From a bacterium (GTDB lineage: Bacteria; Actinomycetota; Acidimicrobiia; Spongiisociales; Spongiisociaceae), in the NCBI GenBank assembly GCA_028821575.1, contig JAPPFW010000052.1, positions 1-64,000 of the forward strand: a DNA stretch of 64,000 nt. The letters are read 5' to 3'. Positions 27,672-35,752 of this stretch are shown here, one piece after another. A model generated the notes under the pieces. It ran no database searches. It was not told the DNA's origin and saw only the letters and a list, made by a program, of their open reading frames with translations. Made by a program: the position numbers and the translations under genes. Within the stretch, counting starts at the first letter, position 1. Each line of letters opens with the position of its first letter.

Positions 27672-28537
27672 CAGACCTCTCGTCCCTCACGGATGGCCTG
27701 GTTGAAGCGCTCCCACTCCTCATCAGTCAGGTCGATCGTCAACTTCTCATCGGGATGAAAGACCTTTGCGTCATGAGCGTTCAGGAAAGCGTCCATGTCG
27801 AACGGCTCCCCCCACGAACGGTCATTGTTCAGATCACTCACCGTGACCTTCTTGCAGTCTCCCTCATCAGAAAACAGCCCTGTCCCTTCAACCTCAACGT
27901 ATCGGGTTGCCGACCTGAGCATCTCCTCCTCGAGTGAGGAGTCGAACTCCAGACGCACGTAGCTACCGGTGTAGCTGTGGAGTTGGGCAGTTCCCTTGGC
28001 CCAGTTGACTTCCTTTAGCCATCCCTGCAGCAGCGCTTCTTCCTCGACCTTCACGGGAACGGTCCCGTCGGTGTCACGACGTTTGATTTCAATCCTGCGT
28101 GGCTCCGATTCGCTTCCGAGCCACATCTGCCAACCGTCGGAGAGGCCAGATGCCGCACCCCAGAGGCAATCAGTCACCACCGGGGGCAGCGTCGAGTCCT
28201 CACGGCCGTCCCAATCACACAACGCTTGGACCGCCTGCTCCCCATAGCTCTCCAAGGTCAACTGTGCAGCCCGGTCGGGAGGAGGGTCGAGGGTAAGTCC
28301 AAGCGCCATAGACCCCATCCGTATGGCGGTTATTCGCAAGCGGCTCTGGTCCCGCACCCAGTCGGGAACTCTGCCCGGGCCCGGCGACCTGCCTCCCAGA
28401 TGAGAAACCATGAGCTGCACCGCCCTGGTCACGCCTTCCAACACAGGCTGGAAGTCCTCAACCAGAACACCGGACTCATCGGTTCCCGGCTTATCAAGCG
28501 TCACGATCAGCGAGCTCCTGGTGATGTCAACCTCCAT
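27671..28537 (-). CDS. Unrecognised 288-residue partner of the PIN toxin
   Basis: This fills the antitoxin position before the PIN gene and overlaps it by TGATG. The start at 28537 (MEVDITRSSLIVTLDKPG) is the first sensible ATG; the frame upstream is low quality. I recognise no DNA-binding motif of the VapB types. The sequence looks globular, with a beta-rich middle (GTAQLHSYTGSYVRLEFDSS) and an acidic helical tail (TIDLTDEEWERFNQAIREG) that ends like a short antitoxin peptide and could be the toxin-binding part. Function as an antitoxin is inferred from position only. Confidence 0.6.
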   Translation of the reverse strand: MEVDITRSSLIVTLDKPGTDESGVLVEDFQPVLEGVTRAVQLMVSHLGGRSPGPGRVPDWVRDQSRLRITAIRMGSMALGLTLDPPPDRAAQLTLESYGEQAVQALCDWDGREDSTLPPVVTDCLWGAASGLSDGWQMWLGSESEPRRIEIKRRDTDGTVPVKVEEEALLQGWLKEVNWAKGTAQLHSYTGSYVRLEFDSSLEEEMLRSATRYVEVEGTGLFSDEGDCKKVTVSDLNNDRSWGEPFDMDAFLNAHDAKVFHPDEKLTIDLTDEEWERFNQAIREGREV

Positions 28538-28999
28538 GACGTGCCGTGACCCCAATGTCGGAATGAACCCTTCCGGATGGTCGGGGACCGACTCATTCGA
28601 AGCCCAACCAGTTGGTCTGGCAGGTTCGACTGTAGTAGTAGGTCTCTTGGTTCTCGTTGGGAACCAGCTTATGGCGCGGCCCTGACACGGCCTCCCCATG
28701 GGTGGCCCGGTCTGCCACGGGCAGACCGGGCCAGCGGACGAGTCGTGTCGCCCGCGATCGCGGCCGAGCATCGGAGGGGTCCAACATTTTCTCCGCGGGC
28801 CGCGTAGGACCGGCTCGGGCTGTCTAGGGGTGAACCTGTTCTCTCGAATAAAGCAGGTGGTCAGTACGCGGATAGTACTCCACACAGGACCTAAGCCTCA
28901 ACGTCGTTCCGGTTTGACCGGCCCGACGATGCCGCCCACACGCAGGGAGAGCCGGATGACGGCGGAGCGGCCGAACAGACGGATACAGCCTCAGCAGGG
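28538..28999. other. Intergenic region with strong hairpin
   Basis: About 460 bases between the PIN module and the second hsdR relic. It contains the 14-bp hairpin listed separately. I see no supported gene. Confidence 0.5.
28703..28733. terminator. 14-bp perfect hairpin
   Basis: A perfect 14-bp GC-rich stem (TGGCCCGGTCTGCC and its complement) with the 3-base loop ACG. No T-run follows on either strand. It may be a factor-assisted terminator shielding the PIN module from transcription entering from the right, or the fold of an RNA. Confidence 0.45.
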
Positions 29000-29240
29000 C
29001 TACGCGGCCCGGGCCTCTGAGAGGACCTCGGCCTGTTGTAGGACTGTTTGGGTGGCGTTTTCCTGTTTGTCGGGCGGGTAGCCGTAGTTCCGGAGTGTGC
29101 GCTTGACCAGAACGCGGAGGTGGGCGCGTACGTCTTCACGGAGGGTCCAGTCGATCGTCACGTTGGTGCGGACCTTGTCGACCACTCGTGGGCAATGGTG
29201 CGGAGCACCTCGTCGCCGAGGATGGCTACGGCGCTGGGTG
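29000..29240 (-). pseudogene. Relic of type I restriction subunit (hsdR) 3' end, copy 2
   Basis: The minus strand reads [14 protein letters not shown] in one frame and [30 protein letters not shown] and [15 protein letters not shown] in another. This is the characteristic C-terminus of HsdR proteins. One missing G near 29186 breaks the frame, and the homology ends near 29240. No hsdM or hsdS is in the window. Confidence 0.75.
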
Positions 29241-29479
29241 AGGGCCTACTGGTGGCGCGGGTTAGTCCCGGAACCGGCGTGTCTAGTTGACTCCAGCTAG
29301 TGGTGGGGGAGTGTGTTGAGGATGGTGGTTGGCCCCCGGTCCTGCTCAGCTTGACGCGGCCCAAGGCGAGAAGCACGGTTGGTGTCGGGCGTGACGAACG
29401 AGACTCGCAGAAGTCAGATAGACGCGCGGGCGGGGAAGGTCAAACAAGTCCACGCTACCGAAGCGCTCACGCGGTTGAG

Positions 29480-30058
29480 TCAGCGCCTCTTCAGAATGTT
29501 ACGAATTCTTGCCCGAACCGACGCAGACTCCGATTCGCCGGCTCGGGCCAGCATGCCATCTACCTTCTCGCGGTGTCGTGGGAAGCGAAGCGCCAATTCG
29601 TTGTATCCGTTATACGCCCACGCCCTGACGAACTTCCTGTCGCTCTTGAGACAGGCATCCAGGAACTTCTCTAGATCGACGCTGTCCTCCTCAGGAATGT
29701 CCAGATAGGGTAGGCACTGGAGCACATGCAGTTTGCTTTCCCAATGCTCCTGAACGGAGAGCCTGCCGAGGATCGCACGGCAACCGGCAGTGGATAGTGA
29801 ATTCCCCTCTTCAACGTGTTTCTTCAGCAGCCAGGTTGCCGCCCGTTGCAATTCGACATCTGAAATGTGCACCAGGATCGTCGCAACGAAATCCTCCTCG
29901 CCGCTGTGGCGCTCATATGTCGACTCCAACGCGGCGGCGGACCTGCCGTCCCAGGAGGCAATCTCTTCCGATAACGTCGTAGGCACATCCGGCTCCAGCG
30001 ATGTCGGCCACCAGCATTGCAGCCTAACGAGATCTCGATCCAGGTCCTCCCGTGCCAA
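29480..30058 (-). CDS. Hypothetical HEAT-like protein
   Basis: A 192-residue, mostly helical protein with repeated pairs of amphipathic helices (LQRAATWLLKKHVEEG, WESKLHVLQCLPYLDI, KFVRAWAYNGYNELALRFP), resembling HEAT-type repeats. The TTG start at 30058 has no clear ribosome binding site, and a 7-bp hairpin (30060-30080) sits directly before it. Lower-GC codons suggest acquired DNA. No function can be assigned. Confidence 0.5.
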   Translation of the reverse strand: MAREDLDRDLVRLQCWWPTSLEPDVPTTLSEEIASWDGRSAAALESTYERHSGEEDFVATILVHISDVELQRAATWLLKKHVEEGNSLSTAGCRAILGRLSVQEHWESKLHVLQCLPYLDIPEEDSVDLEKFLDACLKSDRKFVRAWAYNGYNELALRFPRHREKVDGMLARAGESESASVRARIRNILKRR

Positions 30059-30194
30059 GCAACGGACAGCCCATCCGTTGGAGGGAACCAGGCTCCGCCG
30101 GGCGAGCGGGAGCCGGTTACTCAGGGCCTGAAGCTGCGTACCGGGCCGCTCGCTTCGGCGTGCTGATCGCAGGCGGCAAACGTCAACAGATCAA

Positions 30195-31280
30195 CTACCC
30201 CGGTTGGTGATGCTGCTGGGCCAGCATGCGCCTGGGATTGCCGATGAGCAGCTGGTCGATCACCGTCCGCGAGATCCCGATCTCCTCGAGGTTGTGTACG
30301 AAGTTCCGCAGGATGTGTCCGTATCCGAAGCCCCCGTAGCGGACCAGATCCTTCTTAGTGCACACATCTTGGCTCAGAAGTAATCGATCTACATGGCCCG
30401 CCTCCACCAGCCGGGCGATAGCTCGCAGACGGGTCAGGTCGGAAGGGAGCCAGAAGGGTGGCCCGAGGCCACTGGATGGCACGTAGAGTTCGACGCCGCA
30501 TGTGTCGTATTGGATGTAGCACCCGCGATCGGCGAGCGAGGAGTGATACCCGACGATCTCGTCGAACTCGGCGTCGAGGTGACCCAGCGTGAGATCGAGA
30601 TGTCCCATCACGACCCGGCCGAGATCCGTACCCTCGTTCTCGAGAATGTCCAGCACGTCATGTCCCCGGCGAGCCGACGGAGCGACATGGACGGATATGG
30701 GATAGCCGGTGGCTTGCTGCGCTCGGCCGGCTGCTCGCAGAACCCTCTCTTCGCGTGGGTGGAGCGGGTGGCTGGTACCTATCTCGCCGATTACCCCTGC
30801 CCGTATGCCGGTACCGTCTATTCCTTCGGTGAGTTCGGTGATCATCCGCTGCGCGATCTCATCGGTCGGCTGGTCTTCGAGGCCGGGCGGGTGCGCCAGG
30901 TGGACGTAGTGGGCGGTCCCGGCGACGATGTTCAGCCCCGTCGATCGGGCGATGGTTCGCAGGGCGAGCGGATCGCGACCTATGTCAGGGGGCGTTACGT
31001 CGACGATCGTGCCCCCGCCCAGGTTCTTGAATTCGTTCGCTTCCTCGATGGCCAGGGCTGTGTCGTCGAGCACGTTGTTGTCGAGAGAGAAGAAGGGATC
31101 CCGCTTGACGATCCCGATCATGCTCATCTCGAAGGGTGCTTCCGCGAGAGCTGCGCGCTCGGGGTCCTCCGGCCGCTGCCAGTAGCACGAGAGATCGACC
31201 AGGAGGTGCTCGTGAGCCACGGTCGGCCCAAGGTCATCGGCTGACACCGGTCCGAGCACGGTCATTACCTGTCCTTGCAT
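30195..31280 (-). CDS. Phosphotriesterase-family hydrolase
   Basis: A 361-residue protein with MTVLGPVSADDLGPTVAHEH at its start, carrying the HxH metal ligands. VIGEIGTSHPL has Glu at the bridging place, as in E. coli Php, where others have a carboxylated Lys. YPISVHVAP and VVMGHLDLT supply His ligands and LLLSQDVCTK the Asp. Family members are lactonases, amidohydrolases or phosphotriesterases. ATG 31280 is favoured because AGGAG lies 8 bases upstream; ATG 31286 is an alternative. It is the last gene of the Opp-type catabolic cluster. Confidence 0.85.
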   Translation of the reverse strand: MQGQVMTVLGPVSADDLGPTVAHEHLLVDLSCYWQRPEDPERAALAEAPFEMSMIGIVKRDPFFSLDNNVLDDTALAIEEANEFKNLGGGTIVDVTPPDIGRDPLALRTIARSTGLNIVAGTAHYVHLAHPPGLEDQPTDEIAQRMITELTEGIDGTGIRAGVIGEIGTSHPLHPREERVLRAAGRAQQATGYPISVHVAPSARRGHDVLDILENEGTDLGRVVMGHLDLTLGHLDAEFDEIVGYHSSLADRGCYIQYDTCGVELYVPSSGLGPPFWLPSDLTRLRAIARLVEAGHVDRLLLSQDVCTKKDLVRYGGFGYGHILRNFVHNLEEIGISRTVIDQLLIGNPRRMLAQQHHQPG

Positions 31281-31352
31281 GGGCATCTCTCCTTCTCCCT
31301 CATCGGTCCACGGAGGCAACAGAGCGGCGTTTTGGAAACGGCTTCCCTGTGC

Positions 31353-31709
31353 TTACCCGCAGAGCACGAAGAACTCCTTGAACGGCTTCTTGAACGTCCA
31401 GATCGCATCCACACCCTTCGGGAAGGATCCGATGTCGCCAGATCGGAGTACGACGGACTCGCCCGACTCTACGAAGTCGATGCGAACCTCGCCCTCGATG
31501 ACGTAGATCGTCTCGTCACCCTCGAACACCCAACGACAGACCGAGGGTTGCGCCGTGAACAGACCCGTTTGCAACATGCCCTGGCCGGAAGGTTCCCTCC
31601 GTATCCAGTGCACTCGCGCCTTCGGGTCGCCTGACACGATGTGGCCCTCCAGGGGCATGTCCTCGTATTCGTCGGTGTCGATGGGCGTAACGATCGCTAA
31701 GACATCCAC
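31353..31709 (-). CDS. Cupin-domain protein
   Basis: A 118-residue single cupin (WVFEGDETIYVIEGEVRIDF, VVLRSGDIGSFPKGVDAIWTF), of the cupin_3/EutQ-like kind. The GTG at 31709 is chosen for GGAAGGAGGACG upstream; it begins just behind the ATPase stop. Such proteins are small sugar- or amino-acid-modifying enzymes or stability factors. Its position suggests a role with the phosphotriesterase-like enzyme. Confidence 0.75.
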   Translation of the reverse strand: MDVLAIVTPIDTDEYEDMPLEGHIVSGDPKARVHWIRREPSGQGMLQTGLFTAQPSVCRWVFEGDETIYVIEGEVRIDFVESGESVVLRSGDIGSFPKGVDAIWTFKKPFKEFFVLCG

Positions 31710-31729
31710 AGGTTCGTCCTCCTTCCGTG

Positions 31730-32746
31730 TCAGCCGGGTCGGATGCGGTCCGCCGGATTCATCAGTCGGCGCCAATCATCATCGAAGTCGGGTGTCCCGG
31801 TACGCCAACATGCTGCTGCGTGTTCCTGGCTCGGGTCCAGCACCTGCGGGTCGGCGCAGCGCGAGCGAGCAGCCGGGCAGCGGCCCCGGAAAGCGCAGCC
31901 GGTAGATTCCTGGTCCCCACCCCTGGACAGATACCCGGTCGCGATCCGGCGCCGCCCGGCGTCCGCAACCGAGGGCATGGTGTGGCGGAGAAGGCGCATG
32001 TAAGGATGCATCGGCTGCCGGAACACGTCGTCGGTCGGCCCCACCTCGGTGAATCTGCCCTGATACATGACGGCCGTGCGGTCGGAGTTCCCCCGGACCA
32101 GACGGAGATCGTGCGAGATCAGGACGTAGCCGAGCCCGTGTCGTTCCCTAAGTTCGTTGAGAAGTGCGATTATCTGTCCCTGTACCGAAGCGTCGAGTGC
32201 GGATGTCGGCTCATCCAGGACCAGCAGGCGGGGTCTGGAGGCCAGGGCGCGTGCTATCGAGACGCGCTGTTGCTGCCCGCCGCTGAGTTCATGCGGGTAC
32301 TTCCGTGCTTCCGCCTCGTCGAGGCCGACCGATCCCATGAGTTCGGCGACCCGATCGGCCAAAGCGCTCTGTCGCAGCCCGTCGTGGAACTTCACCGGCT
32401 CACCGATGATCGAGGCCACGCGCATACGCGGGTTGAGCGAGGCTTGGGGGTTCTGGAACACCATCTGGGCGTTCCGCCGGAAAGCCCGCAATGCGTCTCC
32501 GCGCAGCGTACGGATGTCGACACCTTCGAAGCGGATCACTCCCGATGACGGTGTCATGAGCCGCATGATGCAGAGGCCTAGTGTGGTCTTGCCACTCCCG
32601 CTCTCACCGACGATGGCTATGACCTCGCCGTGGGAGAGGGTGAGCGAGACGTTCCTCACCGCGCCGATTGCCCCCTGCTTCGCCCAGAACGATCCCGCGC
32701 CGGCGAAGGTCTTGCTCAATCCGTCGACGCCCAAGAGTTCAGCCAT
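31730..32746 (-). CDS. Peptide ABC transporter ATPase 2 (OppF/DppF type)
   Basis: A 338-residue ATPase with Walker A GESGSGKTT, QMVFQNPQASLNPRM, signature LSGGQQQRVSIARAL, Walker B LLVLDEPTSALD, and the OppDF C-terminal Cys-rich region (CAFRGRCPAARSRC). The ATG at 32746 overlaps the end of the preceding ATPase gene. It works as the second half of the OppD/OppF heterodimer. Confidence 0.9.
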   Translation of the reverse strand: MAELLGVDGLSKTFAGAGSFWAKQGAIGAVRNVSLTLSHGEVIAIVGESGSGKTTLGLCIMRLMTPSSGVIRFEGVDIRTLRGDALRAFRRNAQMVFQNPQASLNPRMRVASIIGEPVKFHDGLRQSALADRVAELMGSVGLDEAEARKYPHELSGGQQQRVSIARALASRPRLLVLDEPTSALDASVQGQIIALLNELRERHGLGYVLISHDLRLVRGNSDRTAVMYQGRFTEVGPTDDVFRQPMHPYMRLLRHTMPSVADAGRRRIATGYLSRGGDQESTGCAFRGRCPAARSRCADPQVLDPSQEHAAACWRTGTPDFDDDWRRLMNPADRIRPG

Positions 32747-33725
32747 AGAGGTGGCACCTGACGTACCGGCCGGCGATCTTCGTGGTCTCCGGGTCACTCT
32801 CTCGACACGGTTCGAACGCTTCGGGACAGCGTGGGTGAAAGGGACACCCCGCGATCGGAGCGAACGGACTGGGTGGCGTTCCAGGAATGTACTCTGTGCT
32901 CGCCGCGTCCTCCGACAGGTTTGCCGAGGCCAGCAACCCCCTCGTGTAGGGATGTTGCGGACTCGCCAGTACCCGCTCGACGGTACCGCGCTCCACGACT
33001 CGGCCCGCGTACATCACAGCGAGGGTATCGCTCACGTCGATGATTGAACTCAGGTCGTGTGTGATGATTATCGCTGTCTTCTCCCTCTCCCGGATCAGTT
33101 CGCCGAACTCGAGAAGCAGTTGAGCTTGGGTAGCCGCGTCCAGACCTGTGGCGGGCTCGTCCGCGATGAGGAGGTCAGGATCGCTGACCAGTACCAGTGC
33201 GATGAAGACCCTCTGGGCCATGCCACCGCTGAGTTGGTGCGGGTAGCTCTTGAGAACCCGCTCCGGATCCCTCAGGCCGAGCGCGCCGAGCAGCCGGCGG
33301 TATTCGGCAACGCCGTCTCCGTATGACCGTGCATCCCGTGTGTCGTTCCGGGCTGCCCTCTTGAGCACCAGCGTCAACTGCCGTTCGATCGTGTGGACGG
33401 GAACCAGGCTCTCGCGGGGGTTCTGGAAGATCATTCCGATCCGGCTGCCTCGGATCAGGCGCATCTCCTCGGCGTCTAGTTCGAGGAGGTTGCGGCCCTC
33501 GAAGGCGATCTCGCCTCCGACGACCCGTGCTCCCCTCGGAAGAAGCATCGTCATCGCCCGGGCCGTCAGGCTTTTTCCTGCACCTGTCTCTCCGATGAGG
33601 CCGACCATCTCCCCGCGGGAGACGTCCAGATCGAATCCGGCGACCGGCAGCCCGGCCCGGCCGCGGTGATGCAGGTCCACTCGCAGATCGCGCACGCTGA
33701 GGATCGGCCGCGGTCGGGTGTTCAT
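32739..33725 (-). CDS. Peptide ABC transporter ATPase 1 (OppD/DppD type)
   Basis: A 328-residue ATPase with Walker A GETGAGKSL, IGMIFQNPRESLVPVHTI, signature LSGGMAQRVFIALVL, Walker B LLIADEPATGLDAA and C-terminal CPFHPRCPEAFEPC. Walker A ends in Ser-Leu rather than Ser/Thr-Thr, as in several OppD proteins. The ATG at 33725 overlaps the oppC stop. Confidence 0.9.
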   Translation of the reverse strand: MNTRPRPILSVRDLRVDLHHRGRAGLPVAGFDLDVSRGEMVGLIGETGAGKSLTARAMTMLLPRGARVVGGEIAFEGRNLLELDAEEMRLIRGSRIGMIFQNPRESLVPVHTIERQLTLVLKRAARNDTRDARSYGDGVAEYRRLLGALGLRDPERVLKSYPHQLSGGMAQRVFIALVLVSDPDLLIADEPATGLDAATQAQLLLEFGELIREREKTAIIITHDLSSIIDVSDTLAVMYAGRVVERGTVERVLASPQHPYTRGLLASANLSEDAASTEYIPGTPPSPFAPIAGCPFHPRCPEAFEPCRESDPETTKIAGRYVRCHLYG

Positions 33726-34687
33726 CGGGTCGTCGGATCCAGGACGTCTCGGAGACCGTCTCCCAGGATGTTGAAGGCAACGACCGTTGCGAACAGCATC
33801 GCACCTGGGAAGGCCCACACCCACCACTCGCCGGTTACCGTGACCTTCAGTCCGGAAGCGATCATGGCCCCCCACTCCGGAGTTGGAGGCGGAGCTCCGA
33901 GTCCGATGAAGCTCAACGCCGAGATGAGCAGGATCGCCACACCGATGTTCAGGCTCATCTGGACGATGATCGGACCGATCCCGTTAGGAACGACGTGCCA
34001 CGTGATGATCTGCCAGCGTGGCAACCCGATCGCTCGCGCCGCACGCACGTAGTCACGTTCTCGAATCGAGAGCACCTGGGCGCGCATGACCCGCACGTAG
34101 TAGACCGATTGAACCACCGCGATCACTCCGATTAGAACCGGTGTCGAACCCCCTACGGCAGCGACGAGCCCCAGCGCGAGGACAAGAGGCGGGAAGGCTT
34201 GGATTCCCTCCACCACCCGGGTGATGATCTCATCGATGATGCCGCCCGCGTAGCCCGCTGTTGCGCCTACCGCGACCCCGATGGCCATTGCCAGCAGAGC
34301 GCCGGCCGTGGCGACACCGAGGTCGTATCGACCGGCGTGAAATGTACGGGCCATAACGTCCATGCTGTTCACATCCGTGCCGAACGGATGGGCAAGACTC
34401 GGACTCGCCAACAACTCGCCGACGCGCTCGGTGGCGCCATAGCCGATGAACACCGGAGCGAGGGCTGACGCGATCACCACTCCACCCACCAGGGCAGCCC
34501 CGATGTAGAGCGAAGGGAGTCGCCTCCAACGGTATCGCAGCCCGGGTGGGTGCCGCTGCGTCGACGCGCCGGGATGGTGCCTCATCAGCGGACCACTAGG
34601 AGGGTGGTCTAAAACGGGGTAGCAGCGGCCCGTCTTCCTCTTACCCGGCATTTTGTCATCGGTCGACGGGCCGTGAAGGGGTTTCAC
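33722..34687 (-). CDS. Peptide ABC transporter permease (OppC/DppC type)
   Basis: A 321-residue permease with LYIGAALVGGVVIASALAPVF as first segment, HPFGTDVNSMDVMART, the EAA loop YVRAARAIGLPRWQIITWHV and FIGLGAPPPTPEWGAMI. The GTG at 34687 has AGGAGG five bases upstream. An ATG at 34585 would give a more usual N-terminus but lacks a binding site. A 14-bp inverted repeat spans this start region. Confidence 0.88.
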   Translation of the reverse strand: MKPLHGPSTDDKMPGKRKTGRCYPVLDHPPSGPLMRHHPGASTQRHPPGLRYRWRRLPSLYIGAALVGGVVIASALAPVFIGYGATERVGELLASPSLAHPFGTDVNSMDVMARTFHAGRYDLGVATAGALLAMAIGVAVGATAGYAGGIIDEIITRVVEGIQAFPPLVLALGLVAAVGGSTPVLIGVIAVVQSVYYVRVMRAQVLSIRERDYVRAARAIGLPRWQIITWHVVPNGIGPIIVQMSLNIGVAILLISALSFIGLGAPPPTPEWGAMIASGLKVTVTGEWWVWAFPGAMLFATVVAFNILGDGLRDVLDPTTR

Positions 34688-34701
34688 ACCACCCTCCTAG
34701 T
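34595..34701. repeat. 14-bp inverted repeat covering the oppC start region
   Basis: ACTAGGAGGGTGGT at 34595-34608 is the exact complement of 34688-34701. In the minus-strand message the upstream arm contains the oppB stop and the oppC Shine-Dalgarno sequence, ending right before the GTG. The downstream arm would pair with it and hide it. Confidence 0.75.
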
Positions 34702-35704
34702 ACCGGATCCGGGGATCGAAGGCTGCCTGCAGGATGTCCACGGCAAGGTTGACCACCGCGTATATGGCTACCGAGAGGAGCATGAATCCCTGCACAGCGG
34801 CGAGATCGTTGAGCTTGGCCGATTCGACCGCGTACCGGCCGAGGCCGGGCCACGCGAACACGAGCTCGATGACAACCAGGCCACCCAATGCTGCCCCGAT
34901 CGCGATCCCGAGGACCGAGATGATGGGAAGCATCGCCGTCTTCAGGGCATAGCGATACACGATCGTCCGCTCCCTGAGCCCGAACGACCGTGCGGCCAGG
35001 ACGAAGTCCGAACCGAGAACCTCCAGCATCGATGCGCGGGTGAACCGTGCGAAGTAGCTCATCAGCACCATCGCGAGCGTCAAGCCCGGAAGGACGAGAT
35101 GTCCGGCCGCCGACCGGAGAGCCGTCCAGTTCCTCTCGAGGGTGCTATCGACCAGATAGAGACCCGTGACCTCATGCGGCTGGGGCACCGTGGTGCCGAG
35201 CCGGCCTGTGGGGGGTGGGGCTATGCCGAACAGGAAGAAAAAGACGTACACCGCGAGGAGGGCTACTAGGAACTCTGGAAGCGCGATGAACGAGAGCGAC
35301 AGACCCCTCACGGCGTAGTCCGCGACCGCGTCCCTCCGTCTGGCGGAGACTACGCCGAGCACGATGCCGAGTGGCACGCCGATGATCAGCGCAACAAGCC
35401 CCAGTTCGAACGAAGCCGCGAACCGGGAGGCGAGATCCGATGTGACGGCCTGCCCGGTGTGCCAAGCGTGTCCCAGATCGCCTCTCGCGAGTCCGGCCAT
35501 GTAGTCCGTGTACTGGCGGATGAGTGGCTTGTCGAGTCCGAGTTGCTCCCGGAGTGCCTGGAGTCGTTCCTCGGTCCGTATCGGTCCTACCAGAGACTCG
35601 ACCGGATCGATCGGGAGAACGCGTTGCATCACGAAGGTGACCGTCGTCACGGCGACGATCAGTACGAGTGACGCGACTACGCGCCTGAGTATGTACCTAG
35701 GCAC
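34697..35704 (-). CDS. Peptide ABC transporter permease (OppB/DppB type)
   Basis: A 335-residue permease with the classic N-terminus YILRRVVASLVLIVAVTTVTF, LGLDKPLIRQYTDYMAGL, GDLGHAW, the EAA loop YVLAARSFGL-like FVLAARSFGLRERTIVYRY and a C-terminal FDPRIRY. It starts with GTG. It forms the channel together with OppC. Confidence 0.9.
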   Translation of the reverse strand: MPRYILRRVVASLVLIVAVTTVTFVMQRVLPIDPVESLVGPIRTEERLQALREQLGLDKPLIRQYTDYMAGLARGDLGHAWHTGQAVTSDLASRFAASFELGLVALIIGVPLGIVLGVVSARRRDAVADYAVRGLSLSFIALPEFLVALLAVYVFFFLFGIAPPPTGRLGTTVPQPHEVTGLYLVDSTLERNWTALRSAAGHLVLPGLTLAMVLMSYFARFTRASMLEVLGSDFVLAARSFGLRERTIVYRYALKTAMLPIISVLGIAIGAALGGLVVIELVFAWPGLGRYAVESAKLNDLAAVQGFMLLSVAIYAVVNLAVDILQAAFDPRIRY

Positions 35705-35752
35705 CTCGCCGGATGCTCCAGTGGCTCTCCCGCGACCGGTCCAGGGTCACAC

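Noticed and set aside
30060..30080. 7-bp hairpin as terminator
   Set aside because: It has no T-run and lies directly before a start codon of an opposite-strand gene; left as a note with that gene.
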